11,591 nucleotides of DNA, taken from NCBI GenBank assembly GCA_017649745.1, contig JAGCGE010000339.1, forward strand, positions 1-11,591, read 5' to 3'. A program made the translations under genes and the position numbers. This document shows positions 1 to 7,555 of this stretch, piece after piece. Every line of letters starts with the position of its first letter. Within the stretch, counting starts at the first letter, position 1. The notes under the pieces are model-generated. The model was not told where the DNA came from and did no database searches. It saw only the letters and a program-made list of their open reading frames with translations. Source of the stretch: Clostridiales bacterium (GTDB taxonomy: Bacteria; Bacillota_A; Clostridia; Saccharofermentanales; Saccharofermentanaceae).

Positions 1-1
1 G

Positions 2-3000
2 ACTTTCTTAGCGTTTCTCGCAATCGCCAAACTTGCGGGAATGATGGATCCTAGAGAGCTTGAAAAGGGTAAATCATTCTTGTGGAGTATGGCTGGATTA
101 ATCGCACTAATCGAGTTTTGTTCCAAGAATGCCGGAGTTACCAAAGACTTAGGTAAGGGATTCATTCGGTTATCCGTTGCGATGGGTCTTATGCTAGGTA
201 TCGCCAAACTCGCATCTATGATGAAGGTTAAGGATCTAGCCAAGGGCATTGTCGCAACTGCGGCGTTGTCTGTTCTGGTTATGGGGATGGCTAAAGCTGC
301 TAAAGATTGCAAAGGCGCAGACGGAATGGTTAAGGCTATGGCAGGAATGTTGTTTGGCATTTCTTCCATTCTCTTACTAGTAACGTTGCTATCGTTTGTT
401 AACCCTAAGAAGATGGGGATCGCTCTTGGAGCCACTCTTCTGGTTATCGAGGCTATTGCCCATCTGGCTTCAGCCCTAACCAAAAACATACAGGTTACAG
501 GTGAGAATAATAAGTTCAGCTATGGCGGCTTAATCGTCGGTTTGATCACGGTTATGGCCTTGGGTGCGCTTCTTGCATACCTCACTAGCATACCGATCCA
601 AAACGTTGGAGCAGCAGCTGGTGCAGTCATAGGCGTAACACTAGCAGTCGCAGCGGTTGGTAAGGCTCTCAGTAAGATTCATGGTCAGGTAGATATGAAT
701 ACCGTTAAGTCTGCTGTTACCGCGCTTGCTTTCGTGGCCATTATCTCCGGTGTGCTGTTTGTATTCACTAAAGCTATCGAGCAGTATCACCTGAATACGA
801 ATGAAATGCTTAAGGCAGCAGGAGCCATTGCTATAGTTCTAGTAGGAATTACCCCAGCTCTTTGGGCTATGAGTCAATTCGACTCAAATGCTGGTAATTT
901 TGAAGCCATGGGTAAATCCATAGCCGCAGTAATCTTGGGAATGATAGCCGCAGCAGCCTCGATTGCTGTACTTTCAAGATGTGGTGGCGATAGTAGTAAG
1001 ATGATAGCCGCTGCAACCGCCATCGCAATTACACTTCTGGCCCTTTGTGCTCCGATTGCAGTAATAGGAGCAGTTGGTGAGTTTGCTAAGAACGCTAATC
1101 CGGCTACTATGCGAGCCACCATTATCGGTGCTATAGGCGCATTGGTCGGTGTGTCAGCCGCTCTTTTCGTACTCTCAAAATGGGGCAATGTTGACAACAT
1201 GGCTAAGGCTGCTTCGGCGATATCTATAGTACTTTTGGCTATTTGTGTACCGATTGCAGTATTAGGAGCGGTAGGACAGTTCGCTGCTACAGCGAAGCCA
1301 GAGGTTATGGTTGCTGCAATAGCTGGCGCCATAATTGCACTAATAGGTGTTTGCTGGGCTTTACAGAATTTCGCAGCCAATATTGACATGGAGGGTGTAA
1401 ACGAGATCAATGCCGCTATGCCATCTATCCTTGCTGGAGTTATGGCTATAAGCATCCTGACCGTTGCTATTGCAGCAGCTGGTTTGCTAGCCGGTCCCGC
1501 AACTGCAGGTATTGGTGTAGTCATTGCCGCTTTAGGAGCTCTTGCCGTGCTCTTAGTTGCTATGGCTGGGCTTGGTGCTCTTTTGCAAAACATTGATGGC
1601 TTACGGGACATCCTTATTACAGGTCTAGACTTCCTTGTACTTGTAGCAGGTAAACTCGGTGAGGTTATCGGGTCATTTGTTGGTGGCATGGCTGAGGGAC
1701 TCACCTCACATCTCGAAAAGATTGCAACAGATCTTGAGAACTTCTCAAAGCATATGGTTCCTTTCTCTGAAAACATGAGTAAGGTTAATTCCGATGCGTT
1801 TGATGCAGTTGGTAGTCTTGTCGAGGCCATCCTACTTCTCACCGGTGCTAGCATCATCGAAGGTCTTACAAGTTGGTTAGGCTTTGGTAGTGGACTGGAC
1901 GGTCTTGACTTTACGACTCTTGGTAATGCGGTTGTAGATTTCTGTACTTCCATATCCTCGATTCCTGGTGACGCCATGTCTAAAGCCAATATTGCAGCCA
2001 CTGTTGCAAATAAATTGGCAGAGATGTCAAGTAATATTCAGGCACAGGGCGGTCTTGCAGGTTTGATATTTGGCGATAAAGACCTTGGGAACTTCGGCAA
2101 AGATATTGCTATGTTCGGTGCAGCCATTGTTGGTTTCATCGCGGCAGTAAAGGAAGGAATACCAGAGAACGCTGTAGACCTTGCTCAGAGAGCTTGTGAC
2201 GCATCCATACCTATGATAAACCTTACGAAGTCTCTGGTATCCCAGGGTGGCTTTATCAAGAGGTTCATCACTGGCGAAAAGAATCTTAGTGACTTCAGTA
2301 CCCAGATCACGAACTTCGCGTCTGGCCTTGTCACATTCATCGCAACCTTGTCCGCTATTGAGGAAATCTCACCAGACTATTCAGACATGATTAAGCGTTG
2401 TTCTGATGCTGTTGTACCATTAGTAGATCTTGCTAATGGAATTAAGGCTTCTGGTGGAGTTCTACAAGACTTCATAGGCGAGTCAACACTGGATGTATTT
2501 GGTTCAACCTTAACACCTTTCGCTAAGTATCTCAAAGCGTTTGTAATCCAGTTAGGTTTGCTCTATAAGACAACGCCTAATGCCAACGAGCTTATCGATA
2601 AGTCCGTAGCTGGTACACAATCCCTAGTTGATCTTTCGAATAAGTTGCCCAACATCGGAGGTATTAAGACTATATTTACCGGTAAGGACGACTTAGATTC
2701 CTTCGGTAAGAACCTTAAGGGCTTTGGTGAAAGTTTGGCGTCTTATGCCGGCACAATAACCGATGTAGACATGCAAACTATTACAGATTCTGCTACAGTT
2801 CTTGGAAGCTTCATAAGTTATGCTCAGGCTGTAAAAGACGTTAAATCCGATGCATTTAAGGGACTAAACGATGGTCTTAAGAATCTTTCTAAGATGCCTA
2901 TCAGTAAGATTTCTAAGGAGATAACCGATAACACTCAGACCGCTATTGATGCATACGATACCCTTTTCACCGATCTTAAGGATAATGTCACAACCCATGA

Positions 3001-3778
3001 GACCGATGACGCAGATACATACAAGAGTTATGGTAAAGCAGTTGATGCAGGAATCAGAGATGGTATCCTGATTGACCGTTATACCGAGGTTTGTACAAAT
3101 GGCCTTGGTAAACTTGTAAAGAGTATTACTGATTATCTAGATCTTAGTATGAAGTCCACCAAGTTCGAAACCTATGGTAAGAACCTAGTACTTGGTCTTC
3201 AGAAAGGCATCACTGATAACCAGGCTCTTGCAGTGGATGCGGCAAAGGGTATGGCTACCAGTACCGGTGCTGTAGTGCCTAAGGCGTTGAAAGAGCATTC
3301 CCCTTCCAGGCTCACTTATGGCTTTGGTAAGTTCTTCTCACAGGGCTTTGCTAACGGTATCAATGATTATGCTGGTGAGGCGGTAAATGCTGCAACTGGT
3401 ATGAGCGACGAAATCGTTAACACTGCTAACACAATTATATCCTCTCTGGCAAGGGTTATTGATTCTGACATTGACATGCAGCCTACTATCAGACCTGTTC
3501 TCGATACATCAAATATCGAGAAGGGTGCCGGTAAGCTGAATAGGATATTCAGGAATTCAGACCTTTCACTTGCATATGTAGCTTCTGGTCAGATCAAAGA
3601 AGCTAATAATGCTAAGTATGCTGGACAGGTAAGCAATAACACGACAACATCTGGTGAGCCTTCACAAATTAGTTTTGTACAAAACAACTATTCACCTAAG
3701 GCTCTGTCTAGGATGGAAATTTATAGACAGACAAAGAACCAGATCTCCATGATGAAAGGAGTAGTAGCAAATGCTTAA
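2..3778 (+). CDS. Tape measure protein, 5' end outside the window
   Basis: The reading frame is open from base 2, so the ATG at 41 is an internal methionine; at least 1258 codons are present. Tape measure proteins fill the tail tube during assembly, set its length and leave ahead of the DNA. The first ~550 residues are Ala/Ile/Leu/Val-rich hydrophobic segments in imperfect repeats of about 59-70 residues. A second series of five repeats (62-69 residues) follows at 1862-2854. The C-terminus carries HSPSRLTYGFGKFFSQGFANGI-type sequence (start of HSPSR at 3296), a signature common at the end of such proteins, then a polar tail. I see no lysozyme, NlpC/P60 or M23 peptidase motif in the visible part. 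Size, repeats and position directly before a Dit gene support the call. The stop overlaps the next start by 8 bases, suggesting translational coupling. Confidence 0.93.
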   Translation, partial: TFLAFLAIAKLAGMMDPRELEKGKSFLWSMAGLIALIEFCSKNAGVTKDLGKGFIRLSVAMGLMLGIAKLASMMKVKDLAKGIVATAALSVLVMGMAKAAKDCKGADGMVKAMAGMLFGISSILLLVTLLSFVNPKKMGIALGATLLVIEAIAHLASALTKNIQVTGENNKFSYGGLIVGLITVMALGALLAYLTSIPIQNVGAAAGAVIGVTLAVAAVGKALSKIHGQVDMNTVKSAVTALAFVAIISGVLFVFTKAIEQYHLNTNEMLKAAGAIAIVLVGITPALWAMSQFDSNAGNFEAMGKSIAAVILGMIAAAASIAVLSRCGGDSSKMIAAATAIAITLLALCAPIAVIGAVGEFAKNANPATMRATIIGAIGALVGVSAALFVLSKWGNVDNMAKAASAISIVLLAICVPIAVLGAVGQFAATAKPEVMVAAIAGAIIALIGVCWALQNFAANIDMEGVNEINAAMPSILAGVMAISILTVAIAAAGLLAGPATAGIGVVIAALGALAVLLVAMAGLGALLQNIDGLRDILITGLDFLVLVAGKLGEVIGSFVGGMAEGLTSHLEKIATDLENFSKHMVPFSENMSKVNSDAFDAVGSLVEAILLLTGASIIEGLTSWLGFGSGLDGLDFTTLGNAVVDFCTSISSIPGDAMSKANIAATVANKLAEMSSNIQAQGGLAGLIFGDKDLGNFGKDIAMFGAAIVGFIAAVKEGIPENAVDLAQRACDASIPMINLTKSLVSQGGFIKRFITGEKNLSDFSTQITNFASGLVTFIATLSAIEEISPDYSDMIKRCSDAVVPLVDLANGIKASGGVLQDFIGESTLDVFGSTLTPFAKYLKAFVIQLGLLYKTTPNANELIDKSVAGTQSLVDLSNKLPNIGGIKTIFTGKDDLDSFGKNLKGFGESLASYAGTITDVDMQTITDSATVLGSFISYAQAVKDVKSDAFKGLNDGLKNLSKMPISKISKEITDNTQTAIDAYDTLFTDLKDNVTTHETDDADTYKSYGKAVDAGIRDGILIDRYTEVCTNGLGKLVKSITDYLDLSMKSTKFETYGKNLVLGLQKGITDNQALAVDAAKGMATSTGAVVPKALKEHSPSRLTYGFGKFFSQGFANGINDYAGEAVNAATGMSDEIVNTANTIISSLARVIDSDIDMQPTIRPVLDTSNIEKGAGKLNRIFRNSDLSLAYVASGQIKEANNAKYAGQVSNNTTTSGEPSQISFVQNNYSPKALSRMEIYRQTKNQISMMKGVVANA
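989..1384 (+). repeat. Two tandem 66-codon hydrophobic repeats in the tape measure gene
   Basis: Unit 1 (989-1186) and unit 2 (1187-1384) align without gaps at an offset of 198 bases. Matching stretches include LLALCAPIAVIGAVGEFA against LLAICVPIAVLGAVGQFA, and a 12-base identical word (ccgattgcagta) at 1052 and 1250. They are the clearest pair of a wider series. For example, IAKLAGMM at 23 recurs as IAKLASMM at 200, 59 codons later, with 11 identical bases. Confidence 0.85.
1862..2854 (+). repeat. Five-copy 62-69 residue repeat in the tape measure gene
   Basis: Units begin near 1862, 2048, 2246, 2453 and 2657. Each has a pattern close to GG-x(5-6)-F-x-G-x(2)-(D/N)L-x(2)-FG/S, followed by a hydrophobic helix and then an amphipathic helix ending before the next GG. 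Examples are GGLAGLIFGDKDLGNFG, GGFIKRFITGEKNLSDFS, GGVLQDFIGESTLDVFG and GGIKTIFTGKDDLDSFG. The first unit is the most diverged and lacks a clean GG. The repeats are degenerate at DNA level, so the duplication is old. The end of the last unit is approximate. Confidence 0.8.
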
Positions 3779-5711
3779 GCGTATAACGATAACAAACCAT
3801 CTTGGAGAGAGCGTTGACTACGTAATCGAAGGGGCTCAGGCGGACAACCCGTCTGGGCTCCTCATTACTTCCATTGATGGGTTGGGGCCGGTTAAAGCCT
3901 CAATGAATATGTCAGAAAATCAAACTTATAACGGTTCTAGATTTATATCCTCTAGAGTACCTGGACGAGACCTAACAATACAGGCCGTATACAGCTACGA
4001 GGGATCTATTGAAGACGCTAGACTGTTAACTTACAAGTATTTTCCCATTAATTCGAAAATAAACATAGAAATCGAAACCGATAATAGAACTGTCCATATC
4101 GATGGCTATGTGGAATCAAATGAGCCTAATATATTCTCTAACCAAAGTGGTTGCACTATAACAATACGTTGTGAGTCTCCATATTTCTACGGTGAGGACC
4201 TTCAGGCTACGTTTACAAATGAGAATACTACAGGTTCTGCATATATTGACGCAAATGAAATAGAACAAAACGATGGCTTAACTATGCAATTCACGTCTAG
4301 CGATAAGATATCTGCTCTGAATGTGTATGAGACAAATAGTAGCCAGAGTGCTTTGTATGGTCAGATGAATTTCGACTTTACAAAACTACCATCAACTCTC
4401 CCTAACACCGCACCTACGAATTTGGAACAGCGGTATTGTATATTTGAAGTTTCAGAAGACCCGGATGAGCCTTATAGATTTTATAGGCGTTTACCGGACA
4501 TTGTAAGTACTTCATTTGCTAAATACGTAGTAAATGCTGATTATTTATATTACGCTGAAGTCAATCACACAAATAATCAGTGGGTATTAACTACAAAACG
4601 ATATTACTTTGATAGCTGGTCAAAAGAATGGATACTTCAAAACAGTAGTGAATTAGTATATGCGAATGCATGGCCCGATACTTATGAAATTTTATGGATC
4701 GGTATTTTAGATCTAGAACCATTCGTACTTGTTAGACACTATTCCAGTTCCTATGATTATGTTGGCTTGTATTCGATCGCTGAAACATACGAACCAGGAC
4801 AAAGTCCTATTGGCGGTTGGGTTGAGATACCGTCAACTGCCGCGCAACGATATTTTGAAGTCGTGGCTACAGACATTAACTCAAATACGGAATACTGGAT
4901 TTTTGTTAACAATGGCTATAATATTTTATTCTTTAGGGGTGGCAATAACGGTTCTACTTTTACATGGAGCGATATGTCTTATGTAACTGATGCCAGCCAA
5001 CGAGCCATAGAATTTACCAACGGTACAGTGTACCGAGTAGTATATATAGGCGACTATTTATATTTACTTGGTAAGAACCGCTCAAATAGCCGTACTGTTC
5101 TCCTTAAAAGTGACGGGCTAGGAGAGTTTACGAGCTGGGTTGATATCACATTAGATTATGGTGGATTGACAGACATAATGTACACAAGGATAAGTGACAT
5201 GGTCATTATACCTTCAGTTACAGAGACCTTTACTGAAATTCCTGGGGTCGGTGAGTCTTACGATTTAATCGAAAAAATAGTGATCTTCACTATAACTGAT
5301 ATGTATGAGATTAGATTGAGCGGTTGGGACCAAGGGTTCGAAAAAGTTAAAGAAAATATCTTAGACAATGCTCGTACTTATTTTTATATGGGCGAGAAAA
5401 GCGATAATTACTTGTTAATAGGCGCTACTGAAACCGGATATCCCTATACCGAGTCCCCAAACAATAAGTACTTGATCGATGATGATATTCTAACAGTTAA
5501 AACTAGAAACGGTAGTAAGTCAGTAACACTGCAAAGAAATGGCATTACTTACAACGTACTAAATGCATTACTAGCCTCTCCTACTTGGTTCAAGATCCAT
5601 AGAGGCGATAATTACTATATGTATTCATGTACGCCCACAGAGGGAGCTCCTACACACAACTATATAAGCACCGCTACTATCGAGTATAGTCGGTTATACG
5701 AAGGAGTGTGA
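3771..5711 (+). CDS. Distal tail (Dit) / Sipho_tail family protein with a large internal insertion
   Basis: Dit forms the ring joining tail tube and tip and anchors the receptor-binding parts. Residues 1-145 look like the family's N-terminal domain (SxxVPGRDLTIQ at ~61-71, the RLLTYKYFP region, and CESPYFYG near 134-141). Residues 565-646 match its usual C-terminus (DDDILTVKTRNGSKSVTL at 570-587, RGDN, final RLYEGV). Members I know are about 250-300 residues; this has 646. The extra ~350 residues between the conserved halves are rich in Trp/Tyr, with short beta-strand-like stretches and recurring W and YxLLG/YWIF patterns. That suggests a beta-propeller or carbohydrate-binding fold, as in 'evolved' Dits. 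The ATG at 3771 has AAAGGA at 3755-3760 and overlaps the upstream stop. Family assignment is firm; the nature of the insertion is inferred. Confidence 0.88.
   Translation: MLKRITITNHLGESVDYVIEGAQADNPSGLLITSIDGLGPVKASMNMSENQTYNGSRFISSRVPGRDLTIQAVYSYEGSIEDARLLTYKYFPINSKINIEIETDNRTVHIDGYVESNEPNIFSNQSGCTITIRCESPYFYGEDLQATFTNENTTGSAYIDANEIEQNDGLTMQFTSSDKISALNVYETNSSQSALYGQMNFDFTKLPSTLPNTAPTNLEQRYCIFEVSEDPDEPYRFYRRLPDIVSTSFAKYVVNADYLYYAEVNHTNNQWVLTTKRYYFDSWSKEWILQNSSELVYANAWPDTYEILWIGILDLEPFVLVRHYSSSYDYVGLYSIAETYEPGQSPIGGWVEIPSTAAQRYFEVVATDINSNTEYWIFVNNGYNILFFRGGNNGSTFTWSDMSYVTDASQRAIEFTNGTVYRVVYIGDYLYLLGKNRSNSRTVLLKSDGLGEFTSWVDITLDYGGLTDIMYTRISDMVIIPSVTETFTEIPGVGESYDLIEKIVIFTITDMYEIRLSGWDQGFEKVKENILDNARTYFYMGEKSDNYLLIGATETGYPYTESPNNKYLIDDDILTVKTRNGSKSVTLQRNGITYNVLNALLASPTWFKIHRGDNYYMYSCTPTEGAPTHNYISTATIEYSRLYEGV
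4338..5462 (+). other. Inserted, probably beta-rich domain within Dit
   Basis: This spans roughly residues 190-564 of the Dit protein; the left edge could be as early as residue 145. It contains repeated aromatic strand-like units such as NTEYWIFVNN, YIGDYLYLLGKN, GEFTSWVDITLDYGG and SDNYLLIGATETG, spaced like the blades of a sialidase-type or Kelch-type propeller. I cannot count blades reliably. Hand counts of single 60-base lines gave 17 and 21 G+C inside the insertion (4501, 5041), against 34 and 29 in the Dit N-terminal part (3841, 3961), hinting at a different origin. Confidence 0.55.
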
Positions 5712-5718
5712 TGCTCAT

Positions 5719-7227
5719 ATGGATATTTACGCACTTGATCAAAATTTCGATACCATATGTATTATCGAAGTATACGAGTCTCTAATCTGGGTTGATAAGT
5801 ATAACGAACCCGGTACTTTTGAGTTATATTTACCTGCTACCCCAGATAATCTTCAGTATATCAAACCTAATAACTACTTAAAACAAAGCGAGTCTGATAG
5901 GTTGATGATTATTGAGGATATTTCATATGAGACCGATATTGAAAACGGTGATAAGATCAAAGCCGTGGGTAGAAGTCTCGAATCTATACTCGATAGACGG
6001 ATAATTTGGTCTACTACAACTTTCAGCAATGTAGCTTTTCAAACAGCTATACAAACCTTATTGAATAACGCTATAATCTCACCATCTGTAGCAGATCGAA
6101 GAATCCCAAACTTTGACGCTTTTGTACCATCAACCGATACCGCGTTTAACGGCTTAGTCGTAAACCATCAGTATACTGGTGAAAATCTTCTTGATGTAAT
6201 AGTGGAGTTATGCCAGGAGTTTGATGTAGGGTTTAAGATAGTTTTAAATAGTGAAAAACACTTCGTATTCAGTTTATATTTTGGCGTAAACCGTAGCTAT
6301 AATCAATCTGCATATCCATACGTTGTGTTCTCTAAGGACTACGATAACCTGCTGGATTCATCTTACACTGAAACGAATTCCGCACTTAAGAACGTTGCAT
6401 TAGTTGTAGGTGAAGCCAGGAAAACTGTTGGCGTAAAGAAAGGTCTTGATAGACGAGAACTATATGTTGACGGATCTGACATCCAAAAAGGCAGCTTGTC
6501 TAGTTCTAAGTACAATGCTCTTTTAGAAAAGAAGGGTAAAGCTGAACTTGGGGAAAACAATAAGCGCACATCCTGTGATGCAAACTGCGATACTGTAAGA
6601 TCCTATATTTACAATACTGACTTCTTTATCGGTGACATTGTTCAGATGGATACTACTTTCAATGTCGGTTTCTCAGCTAAGGTTACAGAGTTCACATGGT
6701 CAGCCAATAAAGACGGGATTGAAACATATCCTACATTCGATCCTATAGAAGAGTCAATTTATGTAGGTAAGAATAAACTAACCATGACTTTAGACACACT
6801 TAAAACTCTGAATACCGCTGGTGAATGGACTGATAATGTCTGGGCATATAGTAACATCGTACTTACAGTTAATCTAGATCATGATAATAGAGTAGTTGGT
6901 ATAACGTTCAGTGGAAGGAACGCCCTATCTTCGAACATAGCATTCGATCTTGGTGTAATCCAGAGTGATGTAACCAGCTTGATATTATCAGGTTGTACAG
7001 GTGGCAGCAGTAGTACGTATCAATTAGCCTATTACGATAGAACTGCTGCTGTGCAACGAGCTGTTAACTATAATGGTGATACAGCAATCACTATCACAAA
7101 CCTTTCTAATGATAACCGAGTACGACTTACGTTCTTCAGAAATAAGGATTTCGAAGATGTTACATTATATCCTATGGTTAGGGATGTATATGAAAACGAT
7201 TCCTTCGAACCTTACATTGGAGGCTGA
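5719..7227 (+). CDS. Tail hub/baseplate protein, siphovirus ReqiPepy6 Gp37-like, with extra C-terminal domain
   Basis: Residues 1-345 resemble the Gp37-like family found after Dit in many Gram-positive siphophages. The opening is MDIYALDQNF; W24, Y28 and the GTFELYLP stretch fit the usual WxxxYxxxGxFEL pattern; GRSLESILDRRI lies at 84-95 and FSKDYDNLL at 204-212. Such proteins take the place of the tail-associated hub (Tal) and close the tail tip. Residues ~350-502 form a separate beta-rich region ending in DVTLYPMVRD and SFEPYIGG. I recall this ending in Clostridia phages, after a jelly-roll domain thought to bind sugars. The start at 5719 has AAGGAG at 5701-5706 inside the end of Dit. No protease or glycosidase motif is evident. 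Confidence 0.85.
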   Translation: MDIYALDQNFDTICIIEVYESLIWVDKYNEPGTFELYLPATPDNLQYIKPNNYLKQSESDRLMIIEDISYETDIENGDKIKAVGRSLESILDRRIIWSTTTFSNVAFQTAIQTLLNNAIISPSVADRRIPNFDAFVPSTDTAFNGLVVNHQYTGENLLDVIVELCQEFDVGFKIVLNSEKHFVFSLYFGVNRSYNQSAYPYVVFSKDYDNLLDSSYTETNSALKNVALVVGEARKTVGVKKGLDRRELYVDGSDIQKGSLSSSKYNALLEKKGKAELGENNKRTSCDANCDTVRSYIYNTDFFIGDIVQMDTTFNVGFSAKVTEFTWSANKDGIETYPTFDPIEESIYVGKNKLTMTLDTLKTLNTAGEWTDNVWAYSNIVLTVNLDHDNRVVGITFSGRNALSSNIAFDLGVIQSDVTSLILSGCTGGSSSTYQLAYYDRTAAVQRAVNYNGDTAITITNLSNDNRVRLTFFRNKDFEDVTLYPMVRDVYENDSFEPYIGG

Positions 7228-7228
7228 C

Positions 7229-7300
7229 ATGCCATATGTAATGCTCGCGCCTAGTAGAATAAGACCTCTTAGTTATTTGTTACTTTGCGAAACTGAATAA
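7229..7300 (+). CDS. Possible 23-codon mini-ORF
   Basis: The ATG lies one base after the preceding stop and has GGAGG at 7219-7223, five bases upstream, a good ribosome binding site. The product would be MPYVMLAPSRIRPLSYLLLC followed by ETE, with no recognisable family. It fills most of the 98-base gap between the hub gene and the next gene. It could be a true micropeptide, a coupling leader, or chance. It is not an XkdX-like protein, which often sits at this position. Confidence 0.3.
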   Translation: MPYVMLAPSRIRPLSYLLLCETE

Positions 7301-7325
7301 GACGAGAAAAAGGAGGATAACTCAC

Positions 7326-7544
7326 ATGCCTAATCCTGTAATTTCAAGCTTAACAATTCCAGTTCTAGAAAATGGCACGGTAAGAGATAAAACATATGAT
7401 TTATCAGGTGGTGGCGGTGGCGGTAGTGGTTCAGGTGATATGCAGTCTTCTGTATACGATCCTGATGGTGATGTAGCTACAGCTGGAGGCATTGTTCAAT
7501 ACATTGATGATACCATTACAGCAGCCCTGACGGCGTCATATTAA
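7326..7544 (+). CDS. Small Gly-rich tail-tip/fibre-associated protein (72 aa)
   Basis: The protein has a short N-terminal beta-like segment (PVISSLTIPVLENGTVRDKTYDL), written here only as a landmark from residue 4. A glycine/serine linker (SGGGGGGSGSGDM) follows, then a segment DPDGDVATAGGIVQYIDDTI that I recall from the N-terminal regions of Bacillota phage fibre proteins. AAAGGAGG upstream (to 7316) supports the ATG. Position between hub and fibre genes suggests a small connector or fibre subunit; this is inference. No catalytic or membrane features are visible. Confidence 0.7.
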   Translation: MPNPVISSLTIPVLENGTVRDKTYDLSGGGGGGSGSGDMQSSVYDPDGDVATAGGIVQYIDDTITAALTASY

Positions 7545-7555
7545 GGAGGTGAATA

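Noticed and set aside
874..2001. Long open frame on the minus strand (375 codons)
   Set aside because: It lies wholly antisense to the tape measure gene. Its Ala/Ile/Pro/Ser-rich, low-complexity product mirrors the hydrophobic codons of the plus strand, and it has no supporting context.
4729..4986. 85-codon plus-strand frame inside Dit
   Set aside because: It overlaps the continuous Dit frame and has no ribosome binding site or recognisable product.
6363..6569. 68-codon minus-strand frame inside the hub gene
   Set aside because: Antisense to a well-supported gene, with a low-complexity product.
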